A stretch of DNA of 64,000 nucleotides. It comes from Chitinivibrio alkaliphilus ACht1. GTDB taxonomy: Bacteria > Fibrobacterota > Chitinivibrionia > Chitinivibrionales > Chitinivibrionaceae. This document shows, in pieces, positions 1-8,984 of this stretch (position 1 is its first letter; each line of letters starts with the position of its first letter). The DNA lies in the NCBI RefSeq assembly GCF_000474745.1, contig NZ_ASJR01000002.1:62001-126000 (forward strand), in the 5' to 3' direction. The notes beneath the pieces were generated by a model. That model ran no database searches and was not told the DNA's origin. It saw only the letters and a list, made by a program, of their open reading frames with translations. The position numbers and the translations under genes were made by a program.

Positions 1-1618
1 CCGCTTTTTCTAAGAGAGATCTTCCGATCATGGGGTAGGTCATGGTTTCAATGAGATTTCCTCGTAACACAAGAAAATCGCGGAGTTTACGGGTAAATTG
101 AATCTCCGTGGCAGGACGAAGGGGGCGGATCGTCTCGTAGGTAGGAACAGGGGCGATATTGTCATATCCGATAATTCGTCCTACCTCTTCAATAATATCC
201 GCATCGCACTCAATATCCTTGGTTGCACGATAGGAAGGAACTGTTATGGAAAACAGGTCTTCCTCTATTTTAAGGGAGAAATCGAGTTTTGTAAGAATCT
301 CTGCAATGTGGTCACGGGAGATTTCTTTTCCGAGAATAGCACAGATTTTGTCTGTGGATACGGTGATAACACGCGGGGTATAGGGGGTGCTGAGATCAGC
401 CCCGCCTTTTTGTATAGCCCCTTCTACTACAGCATGGGGGCATTGTGAGCGTACGAGCTCAAGAGTACGAAGAAGTGTTCTTTCAAGAAGCTGTGAGTCA
501 AGAGACTTTTCATACCGCTGAGATGAATCTGTGCGTAGGCCGATCCGTGCAGAGGTTGTACGGACTTCGCTGGCTTTCCAATTAGCAACCTCAATAAAAA
601 TGGTTTCTGTGTCTTCCGTAACACCGCTGTTTGCGCCTCCCATAATGCCGGCGATAACAAGAGGCTTTTCCCCGTCAGATACAACGGTGTCTCCAGCTTT
701 AAGGGAGCGAATTTCCCCGTCAAGGGTCTCAAAGGATATCTCTTCTTTAAGCCGTTCTACGCGAATCGTATTGTCTGTGATATGGTCGCGGTCGAAAATA
801 TGCAGGGGGATGCCCAGTTCCAGCATAACATAATTTGATATATCCACGATGTTATTTATGGGACGGATGCCGCAGTTCGTAAGACGTTGCTGCATCCACT
901 GTGGACTTTGGCTTATCTGTATACCCGATAGGGAGAGTCCCAAATAGGCTTTGCAAGCTGAATCTTCTTCTACGTGAAGCTGTACGGGGGCCTTTCCCGT
1001 TCCGAGTTGGCGTAGTTCTTCACACCACTCCGGGGTAAAGGGATTTTGTAACGGGGTATTAAACACAGCCGCAAACTCCCGTGCCATTCCGAAATGCCCC
1101 CAGAGGTCGGGGCGATGGGTAATCGATTTGTTGTCAATATCGAGAAGTACATCGCGGCTCACACCGTATATGCTGTGCAAGGGGGTTCCCGGGGGGGTGT
1201 CTTCAGGAAGAGAGAGTAGCCCTTCGTGGGAGGTACCGAGGCCAAGTTCGTCTTCTGCACAGAGCATTCCCTGAGACTCCACGCCGCGAATTTTCTTTGG
1301 CACCAAGGTGAACCCGCCGGGGAGGGTCGTTCCAACAGGAGCGAAGGGAACGAGCATACCTCGGTGTACATTGGGAGCACCGCAGACTACACTATGGTGC
1401 GCTTGTCCTGCATCAACTGTAACAATTTGTAGATTGTCAGCATCAGGGTGTGCGGTAATATCGGTTACTTTTGATGCCACCACCTGTTCCATATAGGCTC
1501 CAACCTCCTGTACCGCTTCGACTTCGCAGGTTGCCATGGTGAAGCGTGTACTAATTTCTGCAGGAGGAAGGGAGGGAATATCCGTAAAATCACGAATCCA
1601 TTGTAGAGATATATCCAT
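1..1618 (-). CDS. pheT: Phenylalanyl-tRNA synthetase beta subunit (partial, C-terminus off the window)
   Basis: Large subunit of the heterotetrameric enzyme that charges tRNA-Phe with phenylalanine in the cytoplasm. The visible 539 residues begin MDISLQWIRDF. They hold an EMAP/tRNA-binding domain (residues about 40-150, with HPDADNLQ and CAEDELGLG), then B3/B4-like segments with the conserved motif GIMGGANSGV, typical of the editing region. The reading frame stays open to the window edge, so the remaining B5, core and anticodon-binding domains lie outside. It starts 18 bases after the pheS stop, in the usual pheS-pheT order, and the two are surely co-transcribed. It cannot be mistaken for another synthetase. 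Confidence 0.95.
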   Translation of the reverse strand, partial: MDISLQWIRDFTDIPSLPPAEISTRFTMATCEVEAVQEVGAYMEQVVASKVTDITAHPDADNLQIVTVDAGQAHHSVVCGAPNVHRGMLVPFAPVGTTLPGGFTLVPKKIRGVESQGMLCAEDELGLGTSHEGLLSLPEDTPPGTPLHSIYGVSRDVLLDIDNKSITHRPDLWGHFGMAREFAAVFNTPLQNPFTPEWCEELRQLGTGKAPVQLHVEEDSACKAYLGLSLSGIQISQSPQWMQQRLTNCGIRPINNIVDISNYVMLELGIPLHIFDRDHITDNTIRVERLKEEISFETLDGEIRSLKAGDTVVSDGEKPLVIAGIMGGANSGVTEDTETIFIEVANWKASEVRTTSARIGLRTDSSQRYEKSLDSQLLERTLLRTLELVRSQCPHAVVEGAIQKGGADLSTPYTPRVITVSTDKICAILGKEISRDHIAEILTKLDFSLKIEEDLFSITVPSYRATKDIECDADIIEEVGRIIGYDNIAPVPTYETIRPLRPATEIQFTRKLRDFLVLRGNLIETMTYPMIGRSLLEKA

Positions 1619-1635
1619 GGGGGTATCCTTTATTT

Positions 1636-2676
1636 CTAGTATTCTGAGAATTGTTGTCCAAAACGAAGATCACCGCTGTGAAGATATCGAATATCATCAA
1701 TACCGTAGCGCATCATTACCAACCTGTCAAGGCCAAGTCCAAAGGCAAAACCGTTGTATTTATCTGTATCAACCTGCCCATATTCAAGCACTCTTGGATG
1801 TACCATGCCGCAGGGAAGCAGTTCTACCCATCCAGTTTGTTTACAGACAGAACAGCCCGAACCACCGCAGATAAGGCATTTTATGTCCAATTCAAAACCG
1901 GGTTCTACAAAGGGGAAATAGCCTGGGCGAAGGCGTACTTCCACTTCCTTGCCAAATATCTCAGCAAGAAGCACTTTCATAAAGTAGATGAGATTTGCCA
2001 CGGAGATGTTTTCCCCCACCATCATGCCTTCAAGTTGGTGGAAAACCATTTCATGGGATGCATCTGTATCTTCACAGCGAAACACCTTTCCCGGACAGAC
2101 AAATTTAAAGGGGGCTGTATGGGTTTCCATGCCCCGAACCTGCATGGGAGAGGTATGGGTTCGGAGAAGATGTTTCATGTCGGAGAACCAAAAGGTATCC
2201 TGCATATCACGGGCAGGATGGGTCTCTGGTATGTTTAAGGCTTCAAAATTGTGGTAGTCATCTTCAATGTGCGGGCCGTTGAGAATGGTAAACCCCATGG
2301 ACGTGAAGATATCCTCAATCTCTCTCTGTACTATTGTTACCGGATGATACGCCGCAGGATGGCGCTGTCCCAAGAGCGATTTTGTGAGGCTGATGTCTTG
2401 TCGATTCTGCCGAAGCTGTTCTTCAATTTCCTGTTTTTCTCTCTCTGAGAGCGCTTGAGAAATGGCTTTATGCATCTCTTGCTTCAGCCTGTTTGACTCT
2501 TTGCCCACGGTTTTCTTTTCCTCAGGTGAGGCATCTTTCATCCCCTTGAGGATGGAACTGATCTCACCTTTTTTACCAATGTATTTTGCTTTAACCGCAA
2601 GAATATCTGCCTGGGACGCTGCTTCGCCCAGCTCAGCTTCAAACTGTTTTGAAAGTTTTTGTAGTCTATCCAGCAT
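1636..2676 (-). CDS. pheS: Phenylalanyl-tRNA synthetase alpha subunit
   Basis: Catalytic alpha subunit of PheRS, 346 residues from the chosen ATG (MLDRLQKLSKQ), matching the family's usual 330-350. An N-terminal coiled coil (residues 1-90) binds tRNA. The class II catalytic core follows, with HPVT, GFTILNGPHIEDDYHNFEALN, the motif-2 region FKFVCPGKVFRCEDTDASHE and the motif-3 region GLGLDRLVMMRYGIDDIR. The frame stays open upstream to 2799, but that extra 41-residue segment is unlike PheS and would overlap the kinase gene, so 2676 is preferred. No T-box or leader peptide is evident in the 76-base gap to the kinase gene. Confidence 0.96.
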   Translation of the reverse strand: MLDRLQKLSKQFEAELGEAASQADILAVKAKYIGKKGEISSILKGMKDASPEEKKTVGKESNRLKQEMHKAISQALSEREKQEIEEQLRQNRQDISLTKSLLGQRHPAAYHPVTIVQREIEDIFTSMGFTILNGPHIEDDYHNFEALNIPETHPARDMQDTFWFSDMKHLLRTHTSPMQVRGMETHTAPFKFVCPGKVFRCEDTDASHEMVFHQLEGMMVGENISVANLIYFMKVLLAEIFGKEVEVRLRPGYFPFVEPGFELDIKCLICGGSGCSVCKQTGWVELLPCGMVHPRVLEYGQVDTDKYNGFAFGLGLDRLVMMRYGIDDIRYLHSGDLRFGQQFSEY

Positions 2677-2752
2677 ACGATCCCGTTTCGTATAGAGTTG
2701 TAGTACTGGACAAAATACATAATTCAGCGTTCTGCGGGGAAGATAATTTCCC

Positions 2753-4563
2753 TCAACTCTCTGAGGAGGATGAGCAATACTCGGGGAGATATATTTCAAA
2801 GGTCGTGCCTTCTTCGGGGGTAGAATAGAGAATAATCCCCCCCTTATGTGCCTTGACGGTCTTGTAGACAGAGGAGAGCCCTAAGCCGGTACCTCGGTCT
2901 TTGGTTTTTGTGGTAAAGAATGGAGTGAATATTTTTTCTTGTATTTCCCGAGGAATACCGCTCCCCGTATCTTCTACAATGAGGTGGGCATAAAACCCTT
3001 CTGAGAGTGCAAGAAGTTTTGCCTGTGGTTTATTAAGGTAGGTTCGTTTAACAGCAATGGTAATTTCACCCTCCTCTGTAAGTGAGTCCCGGGCGTTTAC
3101 GCAGATATTGGTCAAGGCATTTTGAAGATTTGCCCGATGTCCCTCCACGCACATATCAGGATGGCTTATACAGGTATGAACTGTAATGGCTGCCTCAGGC
3201 GGGAGATAGAGGTGTTCGAGGGTTGCTGTAATAAGGGCAGAAAGAAAAATCTTATCGGTTCCTCTTGTACCTTTCTGAGAAAAATCGAGGAGCTGACGAA
3301 TATATTGGGAGGTGGATTCTGCAATGGAAATAATGTCTTCTACGGACTTTCTGTGAAACTCTTCGCTTGCCAGGAGCATGTCTGCATAGCCGAGAATACT
3401 GGTGAGTTGGTTATTAAAGTTGTGCGCAATTTCACCGGCAAGCTCCCCTAAGGAGGTAAATTTTTCTACCTGTGCTATTTTTTCCTGCATTATCTTTTGC
3501 GGCATTCGATTGATGGATATCCCAATTAACCCCTGAATTGTACCATCTTTATTTCTTAAGGGAGATTTATAGGTGAGGTAGGAGTGTTCTTTGCCCCCAT
3601 AGGAGAACTCTTCTTCAAACTCGTCACTTGCACCGGTTTGCAGTATGTAGCTATCAGCCTTGTGGATGCGGGCTGCTTCGTGGAAGGGGATAAAGTCCTG
3701 TATGGTTTTTCCCTGTACCTCCTTTTCTGTTTTGTTAAGTATCTTACAGATATGTTTTCCCGGTAGGACAAAACGACTGTTCCGGTCTTTGGTGAAGATG
3801 CCAATGTCATCATTGTTTAAGAGTTGTGAGAGCTGTTGATTTCGTTCAAAGAGGAGCTCTTTTTGGAGGAGTCCCTCATTCATTTTGTTTCCCAATATAA
3901 CGGCAATGCCACCAAAGAGTCCTGCCGTAATGAATGGAGTTAATTGGATCATGCTTATGGTATGATTGAGAAAAAGAGCATCCACAGAGAGGGTGATGAG
4001 AAAGAGTGTATGAAGGGGAAATAAGGTGGGGGGGCATTTGGCATTATGGCGGTGTGCATGGTGAATAATACTGCCCGTATACACCACCATGGCAATGAAG
4101 AGTATGTTATGGATAAGTTTCAACGGTTCTGTTTCTTCATGGAATAGATAGATTGTTTCTCCCCAGGGGAGTATCGTTTGTGTGAATAGAATATCTGTTC
4201 CGTAACCAAGGGTATATCCGAGGAGTATGCGAAGTATCGTTATTCCAGCCAAAGATCGTGCCAGGATAGTGTATGTTTGTGTGTGAGGTCTTTGAATAAT
4301 TTGGTGAATTACTAAGGGGTAATAGATCATGGAGATGTTGAGAGTTATAAGGTGGAGTACACGCAGGGTATAGCTATGGGTATGCGGCCCGACATGGTAG
4401 ATGTGGTAAAGAAGTGCCATGTAGAGCGCGGCCGGTAGGCAGGTAAAACAGAAGTACGTGTGGGCTTTATCCTTGCGATACTTCTCCGACAGGAGAAAGA
4501 AAAAAGCGCCACGGCGAGTAAAATTCCCGATGTTACCAGCAGGATATTTTGGTATGCATTCAT
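2753..4563 (-). CDS. Multi-TM PAS sensor histidine kinase, apparent frameshift near the N-terminus
   Basis: Membrane sensor kinase of about 600 residues. Seven or eight hydrophobic helices come first, then a PAS domain (DDIGIFTKDRNSRF through GLIGISINR), a HisKA phospho-acceptor (GELAGEIAHNFNNQLTSILGY) and an HATPase_c domain (N box NALTNICVNARDSL; G1 DTGSGIP; FTPFFTTK; G2 GTGLGLSS). A natural start lies at 4563, directly after the TAA of the preceding gene with GGAGG upstream, and gives MNAYQNILLVTSGILLAVAL. That frame is lost at a run of six A (4500-4505). One more base would join it to FFFLLSEKYRKD and complete the first helix. The frame as given also has an ATG at 4576, but its first 25 residues look unnatural. 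No receiver partner is adjacent and the signal is unknown. Confidence 0.85.
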
Positions 4564-5370
4564 TTACACCCTCCATCGAAGAGAGAGGCGAAAGAAAAAG
4601 CGTTGATCTTGGTCGAGGGGGACGCCATCGGTTTCCTTATCTACAAAAAGAAGAACTCCTCCTTTTGCACGAATAAGCAGGTCTTGAACAAGAATACGAT
4701 CGGTGTATACACCGTTTTTGAAATACTCCTGTGTGGTAATCTGGGTGCCGGAAAAACTGTTTTTTTGTCGGTGGTACGAGCTTTTTATTCCCCCTTCCCA
4801 GAGCGGAGAGAGGCTCTTTTTGAGTATAATGTGGCGCGGAACAAGAAGTTCGGCACGGATGGTTGGTGAAAAGGCATGGCTCACTCCGACTACTGGAAAG
4901 AGAGCTCCCTCTTCAAATTCATAGAGAAATGCTGCACCCAGACGAAGGTAGGTGTCCCCCCTGTGTTGTCCGAGAAAAGAGAGTATGAAGTGCGATTGTC
5001 CCTTCTGGGGGGAGTCCCAAAGGCTGTTGATTCCTCCGTTGTATTCACTATAGAGGTGGAGGTTGTTTCGAAGTCCCTGGTTTACTACTGCAATGACTTG
5101 TCCGACCTGAGCACTGTGCAGGCGAGATTCGTTCAGCAAAATATCTCTGCGATACAATATGCCTGAAGCTATATAGCGATTGGATGACATGTGGAGAGGG
5201 ATTTGCCCATAGATGTCAACTGCGGGGGAGTGTGCTGTGTAAGATTCTACAGGAAGGGATCCACCGATTTCAAAGAGGGAAATACCTTCCCAGTAGTGGC
5301 GGTCTGAGGTCTCGGCAGAGAGTAGCAACGGGAGGAGAAGTATCATAACGATATGGTGGTGTTTCAGCAT
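4564..5370 (-). CDS. Secreted or outer-membrane protein of unknown function
   Basis: A 268-residue protein starting MLKHHHIVMILLLPLLLSAETS, which is a signal peptide with a likely cleavage after the Ala-Glu region. The rest is rich in alternating hydrophobic and aromatic stretches (for example HFILSFLGQHRGDTYLRLGAAFLYEFEEG), ends in RFFFRLSLRWRV and resembles a small outer-membrane beta-barrel. I do not recognise a family. Start 5370 is supported by GGGAG five bases upstream; an in-frame ATG at 5403 lies inside a terminator hairpin. Its stop touches the start of the sensor kinase gene (TAAATG), so the two are translationally coupled, and the protein might be part of that sensory module. Confidence 0.75.
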   Translation of the reverse strand: MLKHHHIVMILLLPLLLSAETSDRHYWEGISLFEIGGSLPVESYTAHSPAVDIYGQIPLHMSSNRYIASGILYRRDILLNESRLHSAQVGQVIAVVNQGLRNNLHLYSEYNGGINSLWDSPQKGQSHFILSFLGQHRGDTYLRLGAAFLYEFEEGALFPVVGVSHAFSPTIRAELLVPRHIILKKSLSPLWEGGIKSSYHRQKNSFSGTQITTQEYFKNGVYTDRILVQDLLIRAKGGVLLFVDKETDGVPLDQDQRFFFRLSLRWRV

Positions 5371-5381
5371 TTTTTCTCCCG

Positions 5382-5421
5382 AAAAAAAAGGTGAATCGTC
5401 CATATAGTAGGATGATTCACC
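5382..5421 (-). terminator. Rho-independent terminator after purB
   Basis: Read on the minus strand, a 12-bp stem (GGTGAATCATCC against GGACGATTCACC, one A-C mismatch) with an 8-base loop is followed at once by eight T. It sits after the purB stop at 5448 and directly before the ribosome binding site of the next minus-strand gene, so it could also attenuate transcription into that gene. Confidence 0.85.
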
Positions 5422-5447
5422 GATACCTGCAAGAAAAAAAGAAGATC

Positions 5448-6884
5448 TTATACGGAGAGTTCTACCTCGTCTATATTTCCAAACTTTTTTCCGTGTGACA
5501 GGATGGGAGCAAGGTATTCAGAAAGGAATTCGTCGGTTTGCTCCGGTGCTCGCCCAATGAAATCTTTGAGATTCAGTATCCGCGCCATATCTGTATCGTT
5601 CATTTTAAACAGAGGGTCTGCCACAATACGTGCAAGCAGATCGTTTTCTTCTCCTTCAAGCTTTACGCGTTTTCCTGCTTCCATGGAGTGTACGCGAATT
5701 TGTTCATGTAGCTCTTGGCGGTCACCGCCTTTTTTAACAGCTTCCATGATAATGTTCTCCGTGGCCATGAAGGGGAGCTCTTCACGAAGATTTTTCTCAA
5801 TAACTTTGGGGTACACCACGAGCCCCTTGGAAACGTTCAAGCCAATGGTAAGAATTGCATCGGTTGCAAGAAATGCTTCGGCTATGGCAAGGCGCTTGTT
5901 TGCTGAATCATCTAAGGTACGTTCAAACCACTGTTCTGCTGCAGTCATGGCAGGAGATGAGGCAAGGGATATGATAAAGCGTGCCAAGGCAGTCATGCGT
6001 TCACTGCGCATGGGGTTGCGTTTGTACGCCATGGCTGAGGAGCCTATCTGGTTTTTTGCAAAGGGTTCTTCAATCTCTTTACGATTTGCTAAAAGGCGAA
6101 TATCATTTGCCATTTTGTGGATTGATTGGGCCACCCCAGAGAGAAGTGCCGAGATCTGTGCATCGATTTTTCGAGTGTACGTTTGGCCGCTCACAGGGAG
6201 TTTTCGTGAAAATCCCATCTTTTGGGTAATCATATCATCGAGTTGTTTTACCTTGGCATGGTCGCCATTGAAGAGGTTGAGAAAGCTCGCTTGTGTTCCC
6301 GTGGTGCCTTTGGCCCCACGAAAAGGAAGGGTCTCATAAAACCGGATGAGATCTTCTAAATCCATGGATAAATCAAGAATCCAGAGGGTTGCCCGCTTTC
6401 CTACAGTGGTACACTGTGCCGGTTGGTAATGAGTAAAACCAAGGGTGGGGAGATTTTTATATTCCCGGGCAAACTCACTTAAGGCGTCAATCAGCATGGT
6501 GAGTCGCTGGATAATCAGTCGGGTGGCTTCTTTAATCTGAATAATATCAGTGTTGTCGCCGACAAAAGCACTGGTTGCTCCAAGGTGAATAATGGGACGC
6601 GCTGTGGGGCAGGCCTCCCCATAGGTGTGTACGTGGGACATGACATCGTGGCGCGTTTTCTTTTCCCACTCCGCAGCTCGCGCAAAATCAATTGTTCCGG
6701 CCTGTTCCTTCATTTCTGTAATTTGCGCATCCGTAATGGGGAGCCCCAGCTCCTGTTCAGCTTCAGCCAAGGCAATCCATATTTTTCGCCACGTGCCAAA
6801 TTTAAAATCGTGAGAAAAAAAGTATGACATTTCTCGTGAGGCGTATCGCTCAATAAGGGGGCTTGCATATTGGGATGTATCCAT
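5448..6884 (-). CDS. purB: Adenylosuccinate lyase
   Basis: Cleaves SAICAR and adenylosuccinate to release fumarate, giving AICAR in purine synthesis and AMP in the last step of adenylate synthesis. The 478-residue length and features fit the fumarase/aspartase superfamily: MSHVHTYGE and HLGATSAFVGDNTD near residues 80-110, the TTGTQASFLNLF region, and the superfamily signature GSSAMAYKRNPMRSE near residue 280. The sequence type is closer to the eukaryote-like ADSL subgroup (its FEHTLDDSANRR-like element here reads FERTLDDSANKR) than to the short Bacillus PurB. It stands alone between an intergenic promoter region and its own terminator, separate from other pur genes. Confidence 0.95.
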   Translation of the reverse strand: MDTSQYASPLIERYASREMSYFFSHDFKFGTWRKIWIALAEAEQELGLPITDAQITEMKEQAGTIDFARAAEWEKKTRHDVMSHVHTYGEACPTARPIIHLGATSAFVGDNTDIIQIKEATRLIIQRLTMLIDALSEFAREYKNLPTLGFTHYQPAQCTTVGKRATLWILDLSMDLEDLIRFYETLPFRGAKGTTGTQASFLNLFNGDHAKVKQLDDMITQKMGFSRKLPVSGQTYTRKIDAQISALLSGVAQSIHKMANDIRLLANRKEIEEPFAKNQIGSSAMAYKRNPMRSERMTALARFIISLASSPAMTAAEQWFERTLDDSANKRLAIAEAFLATDAILTIGLNVSKGLVVYPKVIEKNLREELPFMATENIIMEAVKKGGDRQELHEQIRVHSMEAGKRVKLEGEENDLLARIVADPLFKMNDTDMARILNLKDFIGRAPEQTDEFLSEYLAPILSHGKKFGNIDEVELSV

Positions 6885-6954
6885 CTCTCTGTCTCCTCTC
6901 CAATGAAATTTTGTATAAAATATGTTGTGCCTTCAGATTGGCTCTTATTTGTTT

Positions 6955-6982
6955 TTGAAAAACATTCATAAAGTGTTTTAAT
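6955..6982 (+). promoter_or_regulatory. tolQ: Candidate sigma-70 promoter for the Tol-Pal operon
   Basis: TTGAAA, 16 bases, then TTTAAT (each 5 of 6 matches to consensus), in the 154-base gap between divergent purB and tolQ. The implied start is near 6990, leaving a leader of about 50 bases that contains GGAGG nine bases before the tolQ ATG. The call rests on pattern only. Confidence 0.5.
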
Positions 6983-7038
6983 GTGCGAAGCACCGTTATA
7001 TATCTTTAGACTGAAAATATCACAGGAGGGCTGACAGT

Positions 7039-7776
7039 ATGGATATTCCTGCGTTGCATTTAATTATGGATTCCGGAGCAATGGCAAAGGCTGTGCTTCT
7101 TCTATTACTCATCTTCTCTGTTTTTTCCTGGGGGATTATTGTTAATCGTTTTTTTGTACTCGCCTCGGTGCGACGACACAATAAACGGTTTATTTCATTT
7201 TTTTCATCCTTGGAAAGTATTCGCGATTTGAGTTCCGTTGCCCATGATAGTGCCGAGTCTCCTGCGGGAGAATTGGGGCGCATGACCGTGGAGGAGTTTA
7301 AACGAATTATTCGTGATGCTCGGTTGCATAAGGGGGTCAGTGATTGGTCATTCTATTTGCAAAATCAATTTTACATGGCTCGGGAACGTCTTGATGCAGA
7401 AGTGGGACGCCTTGCGCGAAAACAGGATTGGGGACTCTACCTTCTGGCCGTGGTGAGTAGTGTGGCACCCTTTCTGGGGCTCTTCGGAACGGTGTGGGGT
7501 ATTATGCTTGCGTTTTATGAAATAGGAGAACAGGCTTCAGCAAACCTTGCTGTTGTTGCTCCGGGTATTTCTGCTGCTTTGATTACTACCATTGTGGGGC
7601 TTGCCGTGGCTATTCCGGCGGTTGTTTTTTATAATATTTTCAACCATAAAGTCGAAAGAATAGAGGATGAGTTAGAGGAGTTTAGCGATCATCTATTGCT
7701 AAACCTGAAGCGGGAGCTTTTTAATATGCTCTATGCAAAGGGGAAAAAGGACACTGCTCATGAACAAACGACGTAA
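7039..7776 (+). CDS. tolQ: TolQ/ExbB-type proton channel subunit
   Basis: Inner-membrane subunit of the Tol-Pal energy module; with TolR it uses the proton motive force to drive the TonB/TolA-like protein. The 245 residues show the family layout: an N-terminal helix (AMAKAVLLLLLIFSVFSWGIIVNRFF), a large cytoplasmic loop, then two long helices (LYLLAVVSSVAPFLGLFGTVWGIM and ISAALITTIVGLAVAIPAVVFYNIF). These carry the conserved Gly/Pro/Thr-rich channel motifs of the MotA/TolQ/ExbB family. The start has a strong AGGAGG. It is the first gene of the operon and overlaps tolR by 17 bases. The tolB and pal genes that follow decide TolQ over ExbB. Confidence 0.93.
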   Translation: MDIPALHLIMDSGAMAKAVLLLLLIFSVFSWGIIVNRFFVLASVRRHNKRFISFFSSLESIRDLSSVAHDSAESPAGELGRMTVEEFKRIIRDARLHKGVSDWSFYLQNQFYMARERLDAEVGRLARKQDWGLYLLAVVSSVAPFLGLFGTVWGIMLAFYEIGEQASANLAVVAPGISAALITTIVGLAVAIPAVVFYNIFNHKVERIEDELEEFSDHLLLNLKRELFNMLYAKGKKDTAHEQTT

Positions 7777-8176
7777 GAGACGCCGCAATAAATCGATCAG
7801 TGAGTTAAATATAACAAATCTGGTTGATGTGGTTTTTGCCCTGCTTATCATATTTATGATAACAGCCCCCATGATGACACAGGGGGTGCAGGTTGATTTG
7901 CCGGATACTGAGTCAGAAGCTGTTGAGCTTCCAGAGCGAGTAATACAGGTGGTGGTTACCAAGGAGCAAGATATCTATATAGACGAACGACCCGTTTCGC
8001 TTCGTTCCTTTTCCCGCGAGTTTGCACAGGTGTTTGCGGGAGATCTGGCTACACCGGTCTATCTCAGTGCTGACAGGGAGGTTCCGTACGGGGTTGTTAT
8101 GCGCCTCATTTCAGAAATTCAAAATGCGGGGGTGGTTAACCTCGGTTTTTTAACAGAGCCTTTAAAAGAGGATTAG
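7760..8176 (+). CDS. tolR: TolR/ExbD-type proton channel subunit
   Basis: Partner of TolQ, 138 residues from the ATG at 7760, which has AAGGA nine bases upstream. A short basic cytoplasmic start (MNKRRKRRRNKSISELN) leads into one membrane helix, LVDVVFALLIIFMITAPMM. Its Asp is the conserved proton-carrying residue of the family. A periplasmic ExbD/TolR domain follows, ending in VNLGFLTEPLKED. A frame extension to 7733 exists, but the basic N-terminus directly before the helix and the ribosome binding site favour 7760. The stop abuts the GTG start of the next gene. Confidence 0.92.
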   Translation: MNKRRKRRRNKSISELNITNLVDVVFALLIIFMITAPMMTQGVQVDLPDTESEAVELPERVIQVVVTKEQDIYIDERPVSLRSFSREFAQVFAGDLATPVYLSADREVPYGVVMRLISEIQNAGVVNLGFLTEPLKED

Positions 8177-8983
8177 GTGGTGAAACGGACCCTTATTACT
8201 AAGGCAGATCCGCAGGAAAAGGGGGTTGTATTCTCCTTTGTGGTTGCTTCTTTTATATTGCACCTCTTGCTTATCGGTATTATTCCTGTGGCAATGCTTC
8301 TGTTTCATCGTCCGCAACAGTACGAACGACCTCAGACCTTTTCTCTGTTGGAAGCTCCGCAGCCAGATCCCGAGCCTGAGCCGCAACCAGAGCCTGAGCC
8401 GGAACCTGAGCCGGAGCCGGAACCTGAGCCGGAGCCGGAACCAGAGCCTGAGCCGGAACCTGAGCCGGAGCCGGAACCAGAGCCTGAGCCGGAACCTGAG
8501 CCTGAGCCGGAACCTGAGCCTGAGCCGGAACCTGAGCCGGAGCCGGAACCTGAGCCGGAGCCGGAGCCGGAACCTGAGCCGGAGCCGGAACCTGAGCCAG
8601 AGCCGGAACCTGAGCCAGAGGATGATATGCGGGATCTTGAAGAGCTTCTTGCTCGTCAAGATACAGAATCTGCGGCAGATGTTCAGGAAGTACAAGTGGA
8701 AGAGGGCTTTGCCTATGACTGGTATATTGCAAGTATTGTAAATCAAGTACGGCGGAATTGGCGTCCCACCGTACGTGATGAAAGTATATTTGTTGTTGTG
8801 GGCTTTACAATTGAGCGAAGCGGGTCATTTCGTGATCTTCGTGTGCTGGAAAGTTCTGGGAATCGTGTATTGGACCGACAAGCGATGCAAGCGGTGCAAA
8901 GGGTTGAACAGTTTCGCCCTCTTCCGTCAGGCTATCGTGAGCCGGAGCTCCGTGTGGTGTATCGATTAATTCCGGAGGTATAA
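8177..8983 (+). CDS. TonB/TolA-like energy transducer with a long Glu-Pro repeat
   Basis: Links the TolQR motor to the outer membrane. Residues 20-43 form a single membrane anchor. Residues 61-148 are almost pure Pro-Glu dipeptides, which form a stiff periplasm-spanning rod as in TonB. The last 85 residues (YIASIVNQVRRNWRP, FTIERSGSFRDLRVLESSG, LDRQAMQAV) are a TonB-family C-terminal domain. Position between tolR and tolB makes it the functional TolA, although TolA of Proteobacteria has a helical Ala-rich rod instead. Two GTG codons in a row (8177, 8180) could start it. The rod is coded by an 18-bp tandem repeat and may vary in length. Confidence 0.9.
   Translation: MVKRTLITKADPQEKGVVFSFVVASFILHLLLIGIIPVAMLLFHRPQQYERPQTFSLLEAPQPDPEPEPQPEPEPEPEPEPEPEPEPEPEPEPEPEPEPEPEPEPEPEPEPEPEPEPEPEPEPEPEPEPEPEPEPEPEPEPEPEPEPEDDMRDLEELLARQDTESAADVQEVQVEEGFAYDWYIASIVNQVRRNWRPTVRDESIFVVVGFTIERSGSFRDLRVLESSGNRVLDRQAMQAVQRVEQFRPLPSGYREPELRVVYRLIPEV
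8402..8620 (+). repeat. 18-bp tandem repeat coding (EP)3, 12 units
   Basis: Twelve consecutive units with the consensus GAACCTGAGCCGGAGCCG. Ten are exactly 18 bp, one is 24 bp (an extra GAGCCG) and the last is 15 bp. Variation is confined to third codon positions, so the protein repeat stays perfect. A less regular Pro-Glu/Gln stretch precedes it from 8357. Confidence 0.95.
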
Positions 8984-8984
8984 T

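Noticed and set aside
1651-2238. Plus-strand frame of 195 residues
   Set aside because: It lies wholly opposite pheS, which is unmistakable.
5503-6339. Plus-strand frame of 278 residues
   Set aside because: It is antisense to purB, with a composition (Ser/Arg rich) typical of shadow frames.
8402-8620. Direct repeats that could be taken for a CRISPR array
   Set aside because: The 18-bp units are contiguous without spacers and keep the reading frame of a Pro-Glu rod.
8162-8746. Long minus-strand frame rich in Arg-Leu opposite the tonB/tolA-like gene, plus other frames of the repeat
   Set aside because: It is the antisense reading of the Glu-Pro tandem repeat; the plus strand carries a clear TonB-type protein with start and neighbours.
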